Part shown: positions 1 through 8,653 of the stretch, piece after piece
Layout of the letters: every line of letters begins with the position of its first letter
How positions within the stretch are numbered: position 1 is the first letter of the stretch
Origin: Prolixibacteraceae bacterium
GTDB lineage: Bacteria; Bacteroidota; Bacteroidia; Bacteroidales; Prolixibacteraceae
DNA: 59,511 bases
NCBI GenBank assembly: GCA_021740385.1
Contig: JAIOZY010000029.1
Location: 1-59,511, forward strand
Direction of reading: 5' to 3'
Notes under the pieces: generated by a model
What the model was told of the DNA's origin: nothing
The model's input: the letters and a program-made list of their open reading frames with translations, nothing else
Databases searched by the model: none
Translations under genes and position numbers: made by a program

Positions 1-10
1 TGGGGCTACC

Positions 11-40
11 GTGGCCGGTGTTGTTTTGTCTGCTTTCTTA
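11..40 (+). repeat. 30-bp repeat shared with the far end of the window
   Basis: Positions 11-40 match 59201-59230 with about 27 of 30 identical bases in the same orientation. Both copies begin GTGGCCGG and end near TGCTTTC. Both lie in intergenic DNA beside short hairpins, so this is probably a dispersed intergenic repeat. No coding function is visible. Confidence 0.5.
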
Positions 41-41
41 T

Positions 42-120
42 CCGTCAGCTAAAGCTGACGGCAATTCAAGCTGACAGTTTATCCCGGTATTCCGGGAGCA
101 ATTCAAGCGTAATCACGCTT
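42..120. repeat. Array of three short perfect hairpins
   Basis: Three stem-loops follow each other: 42-61 (CCGTCAGC-TAAA-GCTGACGG), 82-97 (TCCCGG-TATT-CCGGGA) and 105-120 (AAGCGT-AATC-ACGCTT). Each has a perfect stem and a four-base loop. The word CAATTCAAG occurs before the third hairpin and again between the first two. The stems do not share sequence, only architecture. No gene lies close enough on the left to call them terminators. Confidence 0.55.
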
Positions 121-227
121 GTGTCATTTCGATCCACCGGCTGGCGGAGAGAAATCTGGAGTTATTGTTGAGATTCCTTCCCGATATCGCATTGCTCATC
201 GGGACTGCGCTTCCCTCGGAATGACAC
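121..227. repeat. Inverted-repeat (MITE/REP-like) intergenic element
   Basis: The 107-bp segment starts GTGTCATTTCGA and ends TCGGAATGACAC, an inverted repeat with 11 of 12 positions matching. Inside it are GAGAAATCT on the left and AGATTCCTTCCC on the right, plus a small hairpin at 133-148 (TCCACCGGCTGGCGGA). Elements with a TGTCATTTCG border and GAGAAATCT core recur between genes in many Bacteroidota. It has no open frame, so it would depend on an outside factor for mobility. Confidence 0.55.
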
Positions 228-353
228 TCTTTTAACAACTCCAACCTGTATCACCCAAAACTTACATTCAAGGTATTCCAACTTCACAAATCATCACGGG
301 TAAAAAGGGCATTCTGGTGTTTTTTTTAATTCCACGTGCATTTAATTTTATGG

Positions 354-524
354 GTTAATACCACAAACTTATATAAAAAAAAAGAATACCACCAAACTTT
401 ATCAGTATTTTCTTTTTAAAATGTAGTAAATTATATTTTGAATAATTAAGACGGAAATTCGAAAAACGGCGTTTCTACCTCTTTATTCCCAAAACGGCAA
501 AAAGGTTACCATCAAAATTGATTT
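354..524 (+). repeat. Dispersed repeat, copy A (about 170 bp)
   Basis: This segment matches 51748-51920 at roughly 85-90 percent by eye, nearly without gaps. Shared blocks include AAAGAATACCACCAAACTTT, ATTATATTTTGAATAATT, ACGGAAATTCGAAAA and GGCAAAAAGGTTACCA. Both copies lie in the plus orientation upstream of a plus-strand gene, here purM. A short frame without a start codon stays open across both copies, so decayed coding DNA is possible, but nothing recognisable is encoded. Confidence 0.65.
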
Positions 525-781
525 TTTTTTCAAATCGCGGGTAAAAAAATTAATCGGCAACATGTATGGATATGTAAATCTGCTTGTTGCGATTGGTAAT
601 ATTGAAACAGGATTTCGTTAATAAGATCCGGATTGAAAATCAAGAGCAGCCGGGTAAACAAGAAAATCATCTAAAGGCATCTGTGGACTATATGTAATCC
701 GGGTTAATCAGCCCATCGCGTGTCATCCCTACCTGTAGCAGGCAGGCGTGTTCCAAAACATGCTTATTCCCCAATTTTATT

Positions 782-789
782 TATCTTTG
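782..789 (+). promoter_or_regulatory. Promoter -7 element for purM
   Basis: TATCTTTG matches the Bacteroidota -7 consensus TAnnTTTG. No good TTG is seen 19-21 bp upstream. Transcription would begin near 796, giving a very short leader before the ATG at 808. That argues against the in-frame ATG at 748 as the translation start. Confidence 0.5.
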
Positions 790-807
790 CACACCAAAAT
801 TTATTTC

Positions 808-1983
808 ATGGCAGAACCAAAGGCACGATACATGGCACGGGGCGTTTCGGCATCGAAAGAGGATGTACACAACGCCATTCGTAACAGCGACAAGGGGCTT
901 TTTCCAAAGGCCTTTTGTAAAATTGTGCCCGATTACCTCGGTGGCGATGAAGCGTGGTGCAACATCATGCATGCCGACGGTGCGGGCACCAAATCATCGC
1001 TGGCCTACATGTACTGGAAAGAAACCGGCGACCTTTCGGTCTGGAAAGGCATTGCACAGGACGCGCTTATCATGAACATTGACGACCTGCTGTGCGTAGG
1101 TGCCACTGATAATATTTTGCTTTCATCGACCATTGGGCGCAATAAAAACAAAATCCCCGGCGATGTGATCGCGGCCATCATTAACGGCACCGATGAACTT
1201 TGCTCCGAACTTTCGGACATGGGCGTAACGGTTATCCCAACCGGCGGCGAAACGGCCGACGTAGGCGACCTGGTGCGTACCATCATTGTCGATTCAACCG
1301 TTACCTGCCGCATGAAACGTGCCGATGTAATCAGTGCCGATAACATTGCACCGGGAAATGTGATCGTAGGATTAGCCTCATTCGGACAAGCGTCTTATGA
1401 AAAATATTACAACGGGGGCATGGGCAGTAATGGCCTTACCTCGGCCCGCCACGATGTTTTTGGGAAATACCTCGCCAGCAAATACCCCGAAAGTTTCGAC
1501 CCCGATGTACCTGAAGATTTGGTCTACTCGGGCAGTTATTCGATCACTCAACAAATTGAAAATTTGGGCATCGATGCCGGCAAAATGGTACTTTCGCCAA
1601 CCCGCACGTATGCGCCAATTGTTAAAAAGATTCTGGAACAATACCGTTCAGAAATAAACGGCATGGTGCATTGTTCTGGCGGGGCACAAACCAAAGTGCT
1701 TCACTTTGTCGATAACGTGCACGTGATAAAAGATAACCTCTTCCCCATCCCGCCCCTGTTCGAAATCATTCAAAAGGAATCGGGTACCGACTGGAAAGAG
1801 ATGTACCAGGTTTTCAACATGGGCCATCGTTTCGAGATATACACCTCGCCTGCAGTGGCTGAAAAAATCATTGAAATATCCCGCTCGTTCAACGTTGAAG
1901 CACAAATTGTAGGCAGGGTTGAATCCCATAACGGGAAAAAACTCACCATCAATTCACCTTTCGGAACATTCGAATATTATTAG
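808..1983 (+). CDS. purM: Phosphoribosylformylglycinamidine cyclo-ligase (AIR synthase)
   Basis: The 391-residue product is an AIR synthase of the Bacteroidota type. It closes the imidazole ring in purine synthesis, using ATP to turn FGAM into AIR in the cytosol. Visible family features are the HADGAGTKS nucleotide-binding loop (residues 55-63), the MNIDDLLCVGA segment (89-99), a TGGETAD loop near residue 145, and a C-terminal half with SGGAQTK and FNMGHRFEI. The frame extends upstream to an ATG at 748, but the residues added are unlike the family and a TAnnTTTG element lies at 782-789, so the ATG at 808 is chosen. prfA follows 68 bp downstream on the same strand and may be co-transcribed. 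Confidence 0.93.
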   Translation: MAEPKARYMARGVSASKEDVHNAIRNSDKGLFPKAFCKIVPDYLGGDEAWCNIMHADGAGTKSSLAYMYWKETGDLSVWKGIAQDALIMNIDDLLCVGATDNILLSSTIGRNKNKIPGDVIAAIINGTDELCSELSDMGVTVIPTGGETADVGDLVRTIIVDSTVTCRMKRADVISADNIAPGNVIVGLASFGQASYEKYYNGGMGSNGLTSARHDVFGKYLASKYPESFDPDVPEDLVYSGSYSITQQIENLGIDAGKMVLSPTRTYAPIVKKILEQYRSEINGMVHCSGGAQTKVLHFVDNVHVIKDNLFPIPPLFEIIQKESGTDWKEMYQVFNMGHRFEIYTSPAVAEKIIEISRSFNVEAQIVGRVESHNGKKLTINSPFGTFEYY

Positions 1984-2051
1984 CTCCCCAAAAAATCCGG
2001 ATCTGAAATCCAGAATCCAACATCAAGTATCAAGTAACAAGAATCAAGAAC

Positions 2052-3134
2052 ATGGCAAACAACATTTTAAATAAATTTGAAAACATTAAACACCGTTTCG
2101 ATGAAGTGGGGCAACTCATAACCGACCCCGAAATTATCAAGGACATGAAACGATACGTAAAGCTTAACCAGGAATACAAACGCTTAGAAGAGCTGGTGGG
2201 CGTTTTTTCGGAATACAAAAACATTGTCGACAATATTAAATCTACCCGCGAGCTGCTGGCAACCGAAAAGGACGATGAAATGCGCGAGATGGCCAAAGAG
2301 GAACTCGAAATGCTCGAAAAGCAGGTTGGGCCAAAGGAACAGGAAATTAAACTGTTGCTGGTACCTGCCGACCCCGAGGACAGCAAAAATGCCATCCTCG
2401 AAATCAGGGCCGGAACCGGCGGCGACGAAGCCAGCATTTTTGCCGGCGACCTTTTCCGCATGTATTCAAAATTTTGCGAACGTAAAGGGTGGAAACTTGA
2501 AGTTACCAACATGAGCGAAGGAACTGCCGGTGGCTACAAGGAGATTGTGGCCAAAGTATCGGGCAAAGATGTTTACGGCATACTGAAATACGAATCGGGC
2601 GTACACCGGGTACAGCGCGTACCGCAAACCGAAACCCAGGGGAGGGTGCATACATCGGCTGCATCGGTGGCCGTATTGCCCGAGGCCGAGGAATTTGACG
2701 TGGAACTGAAAGAAAGCGACATCCGCAAGGATACGTATTGCTCATCGGGGCCGGGCGGACAAAGCGTGAACACCACTTATTCGGCCATCAGGCTTACTCA
2801 CATTCCCACGGGCATTGTGGTCACCTGTCAGGACGAGAAATCGCAGTTGAAAAACCTGGCCAAGGCCATGAACGAACTCCGTACCCGCATTTACAACATG
2901 GAGTACCAGAAATACATCGACGACATTGCATCGAAACGGAAAACCATGGTTTCGACCGGCGACCGCTCGGCCAAAATACGCACCTACAACTGGCCACAGG
3001 GCCGCGTAACCGACCACCGCATAGGGTTAACCCTTTATAACCTGCCCGCCATTATTGATGGCGACATCGGCGATATCATTGAAAAACTCCAGGTTGAAGA
3101 AAATGCACAAAGGCTAAAGGAAAGCGAAATATAA
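2052..3134 (+). CDS. prfA: Peptide chain release factor 1
   Basis: The 360-residue protein has the full length and order of bacterial RF1, which recognises UAA and UAG in the ribosomal A site and triggers peptidyl-tRNA hydrolysis. The stop-codon recognition tripeptide of PxT form is PQT at residues 191-193, inside [14 protein letters not shown]. The catalytic GGQ loop is at residues 235-237 ([10 protein letters not shown]). The N-terminal part (1-110) is the helical domain typical of the family. It starts 68 bp after purM. The 3' flank (3135-3238) shows no convincing terminator before the convergent lipoprotein gene. Confidence 0.97.
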   Translation: MANNILNKFENIKHRFDEVGQLITDPEIIKDMKRYVKLNQEYKRLEELVGVFSEYKNIVDNIKSTRELLATEKDDEMREMAKEELEMLEKQVGPKEQEIKLLLVPADPEDSKNAILEIRAGTGGDEASIFAGDLFRMYSKFCERKGWKLEVTNMSEGTAGGYKEIVAKVSGKDVYGILKYESGVHRVQRVPQTETQGRVHTSAASVAVLPEAEEFDVELKESDIRKDTYCSSGPGGQSVNTTYSAIRLTHIPTGIVVTCQDEKSQLKNLAKAMNELRTRIYNMEYQKYIDDIASKRKTMVSTGDRSAKIRTYNWPQGRVTDHRIGLTLYNLPAIIDGDIGDIIEKLQVEENAQRLKESEI

Positions 3135-3238
3135 GGCCTTCCTCCACCTTCATACTATTCAATATGCACGCAAAGCAAACTGCGGCTGGCGCAGTCTTGC
3201 TTAAAATGGCAATTGCCAAATAACATCGAATCTGCCTG

Positions 3239-3886
3239 CTAATCTTCGTAGCTTGTTATTTCCATGTAGTATTCTTCCGGATTATCCAGATCGTAAACTA
3301 CACGTGTCATTAAAGCAAGAGGTATGTTCTGATTGATGCATGAATTCCAGCTATCGGTTTTTCCCGATTGATCAACATAAATCATTTCAACCAAATAACC
3401 TTCAAAGCCCAGATAATCAGCCGTACCTTTTACTTCAAAATCATAATACAAGCCACCAAAAGGGTAAGACCAGCTGTATCCAACCTCAAGTTCATGATCC
3501 ATAAATGCTTCTTCCCATGTAGGATTGTACAGCAACTGAGCTGGTGTCGCCTCTATGGCATCCTTAAAATTTTCAGTGACATCGTCAGATCCACTTTCTT
3601 CAAAATTGAGAGGATTACCATCAATTGTTCCGGTTATTACTACCTCCGGATCTCCTACAATGATGTTAATCGTTCCCTGGGAAACGAGTTCATCGTTCTC
3701 GCTCTTCTCATAATCATACTGGTACGAAGTATTGGCTTTTACCTGAAAAGGTTCCCAAACGGCTTCTTCGTCATTCCCGGTATTATCCGGCCCATCATCA
3801 TCAGGTTTACACGCAACAAATAATGATAAACTTAAAAGCGTCATTAGCATTAGTATGTTCCGATATGTTAAAACTGAGTACTTCAT
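3239..3886 (-). CDS. Predicted surface lipoprotein, unknown function
   Basis: The 215-residue protein begins with a basic and hydrophobic signal peptide ending in a lipobox (LFVAC, Cys26). A strongly acidic, low-complexity stretch follows (KPDDDGPDNTGNDEE). In Bacteroidota, acidic residues just after the cysteine often direct lipoproteins to the cell surface. The remainder is rich in aromatic and beta-prone residues and contains two further cysteines, one near residue 182. I do not recognise a family. It stands alone, convergent with prfA, and is separated from the next minus-strand genes by a palindrome and a strong hairpin. Confidence 0.75.
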   Translation of the reverse strand: MKYSVLTYRNILMLMTLLSLSLFVACKPDDDGPDNTGNDEEAVWEPFQVKANTSYQYDYEKSENDELVSQGTINIIVGDPEVVITGTIDGNPLNFEESGSDDVTENFKDAIEATPAQLLYNPTWEEAFMDHELEVGYSWSYPFGGLYYDFEVKGTADYLGFEGYLVEMIYVDQSGKTDSWNSCINQNIPLALMTRVVYDLDNPEEYYMEITSYED

Positions 3887-4080
3887 AATAAAAATAAAAT
3901 TTTAATGTTTACAATAATTGGCTTTTAATTAACTATTTACTGCACACATATAAAATAAAAAAACTGAAAGAGAGTTCAAAATTATTTAAGTGATTTTTGA
4001 GAATGATTGATAACATGAAGTAATTCGCCGCTGCATATTTACCGGGTTCAAATTATTTATGATGCTAAATTGGGAAATGT

Positions 4081-4096
4081 GACTCCGGCCGGAGTC
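4081..4096. repeat. 16-bp perfect palindrome
   Basis: GACTCCGGCCGGAGTC is perfectly self-complementary and stands 5 bp before a long hairpin. It is GC-rich against an AT-rich background. It may be half of a composite terminator or a separate protein-binding or repeat element. Confidence 0.5.
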
Positions 4097-4101
4097 GTAT
4101 A

Positions 4102-4134
4102 AAACCTTCAAGGTTTCCAAAACCTTGAAGGTTT
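4102..4134. terminator. Strong hairpin terminator (15-bp stem)
   Basis: AAACCTTCAAGGTTT at 4102-4116 pairs perfectly with 4120-4134 across a three-base loop (CCA). It lies just beyond the stop of the minus-strand gene at 4182, so it most likely ends the MarR/lipoprotein operon. The stem starts and ends with A/T runs, so it could work in both directions. Its symmetry is also typical of dispersed Bacteroidota intergenic repeats. Confidence 0.6.
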
Positions 4135-4181
4135 ATTGGCTAAAACAGCTCAACCCGCCGACAAAAAAATAAATCACCCAA

Positions 4182-5003
4182 TCAACGTATGTATTCCGAC
4201 ACATTCCATCGTACATCTTTTACATGCATTTTTGCATACGTAAAGTTGTGGTCGGGGTAATGCCATATCGCCTCTCCGTACGATGGGAGCTTTATTCCGT
4301 TAAATTCAACGTAATCACGAAAAGGGGTTGACCAGGGGATTTTTTCACTTTCCCCGTCGACAACTGCATACCTGTCGTTACTGGTAAAATTGATCAGCTC
4401 AAATTTTTCATTAAAATGCAAAGTTGCCGAAACGGTATTGCCGTATTGGCTAATTGTCGCTTTAACAGTCTGATTATCTATTGTTTTCCACTCAATGGGC
4501 GCATCAATCAAGGCACCCGGGACTGCCAGACACAGGTCGTTCAGAAAAGTAACCAGTTCGGCCTGGTCCATTTCCGGGCCGGCTTCATAGGCCACCTTAA
4601 AACGCCCGAAAAGTTTAATGAGCATTGATGCCCCCTTTTCGTTGTAGCAGTGATAGCCCGAAATCAGGGGATTCCTCATATAGAATAAACGTGCAGGTTG
4701 CCGCTTCAGCCAGTTATACTGCGCTGATTTTACCTTCATTTCTTTTCCCGGTTTCAAACTAAATTTACCTTCTAATGTTAAATAGAAATTCCGGGGAATG
4801 TTTTTCCCTAACCATCCGCAATACTCTAAATACCTGGCAACCGGTTCCGGAAGTCTTTCTAAGTCAGCGGTTGTGATTTGCCGTGTTTCGGTTTTTTGCC
4901 GGTCAAAACAAGCTACAACATCATTTCGATACTTATTTTTTACAGAACTACAGGAAGTTAAAAATCCTAATGCCATGATTGATATTGTTAAAATTTGCTT
5001 CAT
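4182..5003 (-). CDS. DUF6544-like lipoprotein
   Basis: The 273-residue protein has a signal peptide with lipobox LTSC (Cys18). The mature part resembles the DUF6544/DUF6920 family: LERLPEPVARYLEY near residues 48-61, AGPEMDQAELVTFLNDL in the middle, and IPWSTPFRDY towards the C-terminus. The biochemical role of that family is not known to me. The start ATG overlaps the stop of the upstream MarR gene by 4 bp (ATGA), so the two are almost certainly translated from one transcript under the MarR promoter. The protein is therefore a likely direct target of that regulator. A strong hairpin follows the stop codon. Confidence 0.75.
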   Translation of the reverse strand: MKQILTISIMALGFLTSCSSVKNKYRNDVVACFDRQKTETRQITTADLERLPEPVARYLEYCGWLGKNIPRNFYLTLEGKFSLKPGKEMKVKSAQYNWLKRQPARLFYMRNPLISGYHCYNEKGASMLIKLFGRFKVAYEAGPEMDQAELVTFLNDLCLAVPGALIDAPIEWKTIDNQTVKATISQYGNTVSATLHFNEKFELINFTSNDRYAVVDGESEKIPWSTPFRDYVEFNGIKLPSYGEAIWHYPDHNFTYAKMHVKDVRWNVSEYIR

Positions 5004-5440
5004 CTTATTATATTACTCTTTAATTTTTCAACAAACGAATTGAGTTTTTCCATTTCCTCAGTATTAAAATTTTCAAAAAGGCTGTTTATAAAATTACGTT
5101 GCCACTGTTCATTTTCTTCTCCTTCAAAATATGGATCATGCCTGCCGGTTAAAATAATACGTTGAATACGCGAGTCTTTTTTGTCTTGCTTAATGTTTAA
5201 AAACCCTTTCCGCTGAAGCGATAATGCCACCTGTTTTAAATTTTGTCTTGAGCTTCCAAAAGCTTCAGCTGCCTGAGAAATTGTTGGATGTTCCGTTTCG
5301 AAATGTTTTGTGAGAATAATCAGAAGCATCCATTGTTTTGTCGTAATACCAATCTTTTCGTTTAAAATTGCATCTCCATTAACCGTCCAGTGCTGGGCGA
5401 TAAAAAGTATCAACCCAAATACATTTTCTTCATTTCTCAT
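5000..5440 (-). CDS. MarR-family transcriptional regulator
   Basis: The 146-residue product has the usual MarR size and a winged helix-turn-helix: a helical N-terminus (ENVFGLILFIAQHW), then TTKQWMLLIILTKHF, the recognition segment PTISQAAEAFGSSRQNLKQVALSLQRKGF and the wing with KDSRIQRIILT. The frame runs up to an ATG at 5503, but a good promoter (-33 at 5495-5497, -7 at 5467-5474) lies inside that extension, so the ATG at 5440 is chosen. Two near-identical palindromes flank the promoter, suggesting autorepression. The downstream lipoprotein gene overlaps by 4 bp. The ligand is unknown. Confidence 0.85.
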   Translation of the reverse strand: MRNEENVFGLILFIAQHWTVNGDAILNEKIGITTKQWMLLIILTKHFETEHPTISQAAEAFGSSRQNLKQVALSLQRKGFLNIKQDKKDSRIQRIILTGRHDPYFEGEENEQWQRNFINSLFENFNTEEMEKLNSFVEKLKSNIIR

Positions 5441-5447
5441 ATTAAAA

Positions 5448-5519
5448 GGTAATATATTACATGTCGCAAACATATTAAATGTTTTCAGCATAAACAAGAA
5501 CATAATGCAATATATTACC
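5448..5519 (-). promoter_or_regulatory. marR promoter with two palindromic operators
   Basis: On the minus strand a TTG (5495-5497), 20 bp and TATGTTTG (5467-5474) make a full Bacteroidota promoter, with a predicted start near 5460. GTAATATATTAC at 5449-5460 is a perfect 12-bp palindrome on the predicted start site. A second version (GCAATATATTAC, 5507-5518) sits just upstream of the -33 element. The two centres are 58 bp apart. This layout suits repression by the MarR protein encoded immediately downstream. The same palindrome appears three times near 58742-58820. Confidence 0.65.
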
Positions 5520-5577
5520 TAAATGATTTTTTAAGGTCTGGTAAAAAACGCTCGTCCACCTGACCTAAAAAACAGTT

Positions 5578-6324
5578 TTATTTGAAGACCTTTTTGAGAA
5601 GTTCGGTTACCCGTGCATTAACATTGGTACGGATTTCTTTTTCTTCCTCGCCCACTTTAAGGAATACCCCTTCAAGTGCCCGGTGGGTTACGTATTCATC
5701 AAGATTTACATTAACGGGGTCAACCTTCAATAATTTTCCGGCAAGCGAATTGGCAAACCCGTTCCATTTACCGGTAAGGTTTTTCCAGGTTGTTTGGGCC
5801 GAACCCCCCTGCACAATTTCTTTATCAAGCGATTTCTTCATAACAGGCCGGTATAATTCAAATAACTCGTTGTAGGTTTTAATGCGCAAATAATGGGTTG
5901 CCGATGTATCGGCCCCGTTCAGTATCTCCCAGGCATCGGCAACGGTCATTGATGTAATGGCCTGCTTAAAAACCGGGGCAGCCTGTTTTGCTGCATCTTC
6001 GGCCGAACGGTTTATTTGCAACACCACATCGTCAATCAACGTATTCAGCCCGGGAACTTTCCTTGCATATTTAACCACCTCGGCTGTTTCAGGTGGAAGC
6101 TCAATTTTTATGGCGTTATCAAGGTAATACCCGTTTGTTTTGGCAAGATGAACAACGGCCGTATCGGTTCCAACTTTCAGGGCCTCTTTTAAACCCATGG
6201 CAACTTCGGAAGTTGTTAAGGGTTGATCCGAATTTAGAGCTGTATCGGCAACCCTAAGTAAAACATCACATGAAACCAGCGATAAAAGAAACAGTATTGA
6301 AAGAGTGAATATTATTTTTCTCAT
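5578..6324 (-). CDS. DUF4197 family lipoprotein
   Basis: The 248-residue protein carries a lipoprotein signal (LVSC, Cys19). Its mature part matches the DUF4197 pattern: GLKEALKVGTDTAVVHLAKTNGY at residues 44-66, helical central segments (DAAKQAAPVFKQAITSM), TYNELFELYRPVMKKSLDK, and LDEYVTHRALEGVFLKVGEEEKEIR near the C-terminus. The function of DUF4197 is not established. The protein is helical and probably faces the periplasm. It lies 79 bp downstream of the start-distal end of the CotH gene on the same strand, but a joint transcript is not proven. Confidence 0.85.
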   Translation of the reverse strand: MRKIIFTLSILFLLSLVSCDVLLRVADTALNSDQPLTTSEVAMGLKEALKVGTDTAVVHLAKTNGYYLDNAIKIELPPETAEVVKYARKVPGLNTLIDDVVLQINRSAEDAAKQAAPVFKQAITSMTVADAWEILNGADTSATHYLRIKTYNELFELYRPVMKKSLDKEIVQGGSAQTTWKNLTGKWNGFANSLAGKLLKVDPVNVNLDEYVTHRALEGVFLKVGEEEKEIRTNVNARVTELLKKVFK

Positions 6325-6403
6325 TGGTAATGATTTTTTTGTAATCCTTATTTATTGGAAAGTGTTTAAATTAAGAAAATTCTTTAATGAATCCAGAAAA
6401 ACG

Positions 6404-8575
6404 TTATGCTATTTTCGATAGTTTTACACACTTTATTAACCGGTTATCGCTAAAAATTTGCACCAGGTAAAAACCCGGTATCAGGACCTCCAATCCCTCA
6501 TCACCACATGCAATTTCAACACTCCCGGCCATTGAGCTTTTAATCTCTGAATATTGAAGCTGTCCGTAAAGATTGTAAAATTCGATGCGAACATCACACT
6601 CTTTTTCAAGATATAACCTGAATTTTAAATTATCAGTAAACGGATTAGGAAATACCTGTAACAATTCATCACCCGACTTGTTTGATAAATAATCATTACC
6701 CACATATTCCTTTTCGTAATAAATATCATCGATGTTGTCATCAATCCATGCCAGCCGTTGTTCAATCCAGTTACGCATGTAGGCAATTTCATTTTCATAA
6801 CTGTTTACATAATAGCCCGGGCCAAAAAGTTCCTTGTCGATAATGGGCCAAATTTCGTAGTTTCTTTCAAGCACTTCGCATACCTGTTCTACTAATTCAT
6901 CCATATACCCCAAAATGGTTTCGTTGCTTAAGGCATCCTCCCGGTACATCCACCAGCGCTCCTGCAACAATTGAACAAGGTCACGGTCCTGTAAAAGCCT
7001 GCGGAGTTTCATGGTAGCGTGGTTGTAATCGAACTGCCAGCCTTCAACCAGGTTACCTTCCTGGAAATGTGTATTGCCAAATGAAAGGTCGTGGTCCCAA
7101 ACCGGCCCGAATTTTATGCGCCCGTCCTTATCGTCGCGGTCTTTGTACATGTAGGTGCTGTAGAGGTATGCATCGGCATTTTTGGGAAACTCGTTAGCTA
7201 TGATAAAATCAACCAGCGAAGTATCATCAATGTACTTTCTGATACCTATTTCGGGATCATCAAAATCGTTGGTAAAAACAATCGAATCGTATTCGGTAAA
7301 AAGGTTTTTCAGGTAAGCCTTTTGTTCGTCCTGCAATTCATCGGGATAAACAATTTCGCGCCGGTTTGTACGCCATTTCATGTTGGGGTCGGTTTTATCG
7401 AACTTAAAAATATATCCACCGGTCACTTTATAGCCGGCAATATCGGTGTCTTTTAGTTTTGATATATCGACCCGGTTTTTATCGCGCTTTATCTGTTCAG
7501 TAATCATGTAAAGCCCTTCGTTCTGACCGTTGAGCATTAGTTCGACAAACCGCGACCGCGGAGCATACAACCCCATGCCCAAAACAAGGTCGTACACCAT
7601 TTTATTCCTGATCTGGCTTTTGTCGGTATACGGGCCGAAAAATATCCAGTCGCTCTCTTCGGGCATTCCAAACAACGAAACCGTTGAATCTTCCCCCAGC
7701 GAATCGACCAATTCGAAACGGTACGATTTTTTTGCAAAATCGCGCGATGACTGGCCGCGTTGCCTTATCGAAATCAGCCCGTTGTAAATGTTAAAAGCAT
7801 CGCCCGGCTTGTTGTAATTCCCTTCGTCATTTTGAACAATGCCCATGCTTGCAGTCGTCCAAATGCTCTGGTCGTAGGCAATGCCATATTGGTCGGTTTC
7901 GACAACCACCAGGGGCAGGTTGGTTGAATCGACCGGCACCAGCCGCTTATACCTGACCAGCAAATCCCAGATATTAAAACTACTACCCGTCAAATCAAAA
8001 AGGTTGGGGATAAGCATTAAATCATCGGCAACCGAATCGTTCAGCACATGAACCGCCATACAGTTTTCGCCCTGAACCAGGCATTGTCCCAACACGCTTT
8101 TATCGAGGTAAACCCCCAGCACAGGACTGGTTAGCCCAATAACCAGTTCAGGGGCATGCGAGCGGGTTGCATGCGCATCGTACGCGGGAAATTCAACTTT
8201 CTGGTCGACATTGACACGGGCCACTTCGTACCCGTTTATGTAGGCAATGTACCCGTCGTCATAATCAAACATCATGTTCATTTCCTGTATATTTTCAAGG
8301 TTTTCGATGTAAAAAGGGAAGCGAACGTACAACGATTTTGATTCTGAATCAATTACCGTATAGCCCTCGTTTCCAAACCCGAAACCTACAATTGCCGTAT
8401 CCGATTTCCATGAGGAATCGTCATAATCGGGCATGTACCAATTGGCATCGGGCTCACCGTTTGCCTCAAAGTATTTCAGATTGTCTTCATTCGTAAAAAG
8501 CTGCCTTTGGGAAAAAGTAGCAATCGAACAAAAAAGAAAAACCGGAATGATGATCAGGGTAAATTTAATTTTCAT
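6404..8575 (-). CDS. Secreted CotH kinase-family protein with type IX secretion tail
   Basis: The 723-residue product has a signal peptide (MKIKFTLIIIPVFLFCSIATFS) and an N-terminal beta-sandwich-like region to about residue 180. The CotH domain follows, with IRQRGQSSRDFAKKSYRFEL, IRNKMVYDLV, GLYMITEQIKRDKNRVD and WDHDLSFGN. CotH proteins are atypical kinases first known from spore coats. The last 80 residues (VFPNPFTDNL onwards, ending VKLSKIA) form a type A sorting domain for type IX secretion. A longer frame opens at 8779, but those 68 residues cross an intergenic repeat (8604-8653) and lack a signal. A TATCTTCG element at 8692-8699 on the minus strand may be the -7 box. The substrate is unknown. 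Confidence 0.85.
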   Translation of the reverse strand: MKIKFTLIIIPVFLFCSIATFSQRQLFTNEDNLKYFEANGEPDANWYMPDYDDSSWKSDTAIVGFGFGNEGYTVIDSESKSLYVRFPFYIENLENIQEMNMMFDYDDGYIAYINGYEVARVNVDQKVEFPAYDAHATRSHAPELVIGLTSPVLGVYLDKSVLGQCLVQGENCMAVHVLNDSVADDLMLIPNLFDLTGSSFNIWDLLVRYKRLVPVDSTNLPLVVVETDQYGIAYDQSIWTTASMGIVQNDEGNYNKPGDAFNIYNGLISIRQRGQSSRDFAKKSYRFELVDSLGEDSTVSLFGMPEESDWIFFGPYTDKSQIRNKMVYDLVLGMGLYAPRSRFVELMLNGQNEGLYMITEQIKRDKNRVDISKLKDTDIAGYKVTGGYIFKFDKTDPNMKWRTNRREIVYPDELQDEQKAYLKNLFTEYDSIVFTNDFDDPEIGIRKYIDDTSLVDFIIANEFPKNADAYLYSTYMYKDRDDKDGRIKFGPVWDHDLSFGNTHFQEGNLVEGWQFDYNHATMKLRRLLQDRDLVQLLQERWWMYREDALSNETILGYMDELVEQVCEVLERNYEIWPIIDKELFGPGYYVNSYENEIAYMRNWIEQRLAWIDDNIDDIYYEKEYVGNDYLSNKSGDELLQVFPNPFTDNLKFRLYLEKECDVRIEFYNLYGQLQYSEIKSSMAGSVEIACGDEGLEVLIPGFYLVQIFSDNRLIKCVKLSKIA

Positions 8576-8603
8576 GCTATTAAAATTGTTTGTTTTCAAA
8601 GTT

Positions 8604-8653
8604 CCGCGAGCTGGCGGATGGAACTTCTCCCGCCAGGGCGGGATCGTTTCATA
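8604..8653 (-). repeat. Leader repeat upstream of the cotH-like gene
   Basis: This segment contains two adjacent hairpins (8604-8619 and TCCCGCC-AG-GGCGGGA at 8629-8644). It shares an exact 31-bp block, 8623-8653, with 10303-10333, and the flanking hairpin is related. Both copies lie about 25-30 bp upstream of a minus-strand start codon (cotH-like gene here, psd at the other copy), so they may sit in the transcribed leaders. Confidence 0.6.

Noticed and set aside
451-606. Frame across dispersed repeat copy A as a recombinase arm-binding fragment
   Set aside because: The GKKVTIKIDF segment only vaguely resembles integrase N-termini, no start codon exists, and no catalytic domain follows.
748-807. 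Longer start for purM
   Set aside because: The added 20 residues are unlike AIR synthases, and a TAnnTTTG promoter element lies inside them.
5441-5503. Longer start for the MarR regulator
   Set aside because: A full promoter and an operator palindrome lie within the extension, with transcription expected to begin near 5460.
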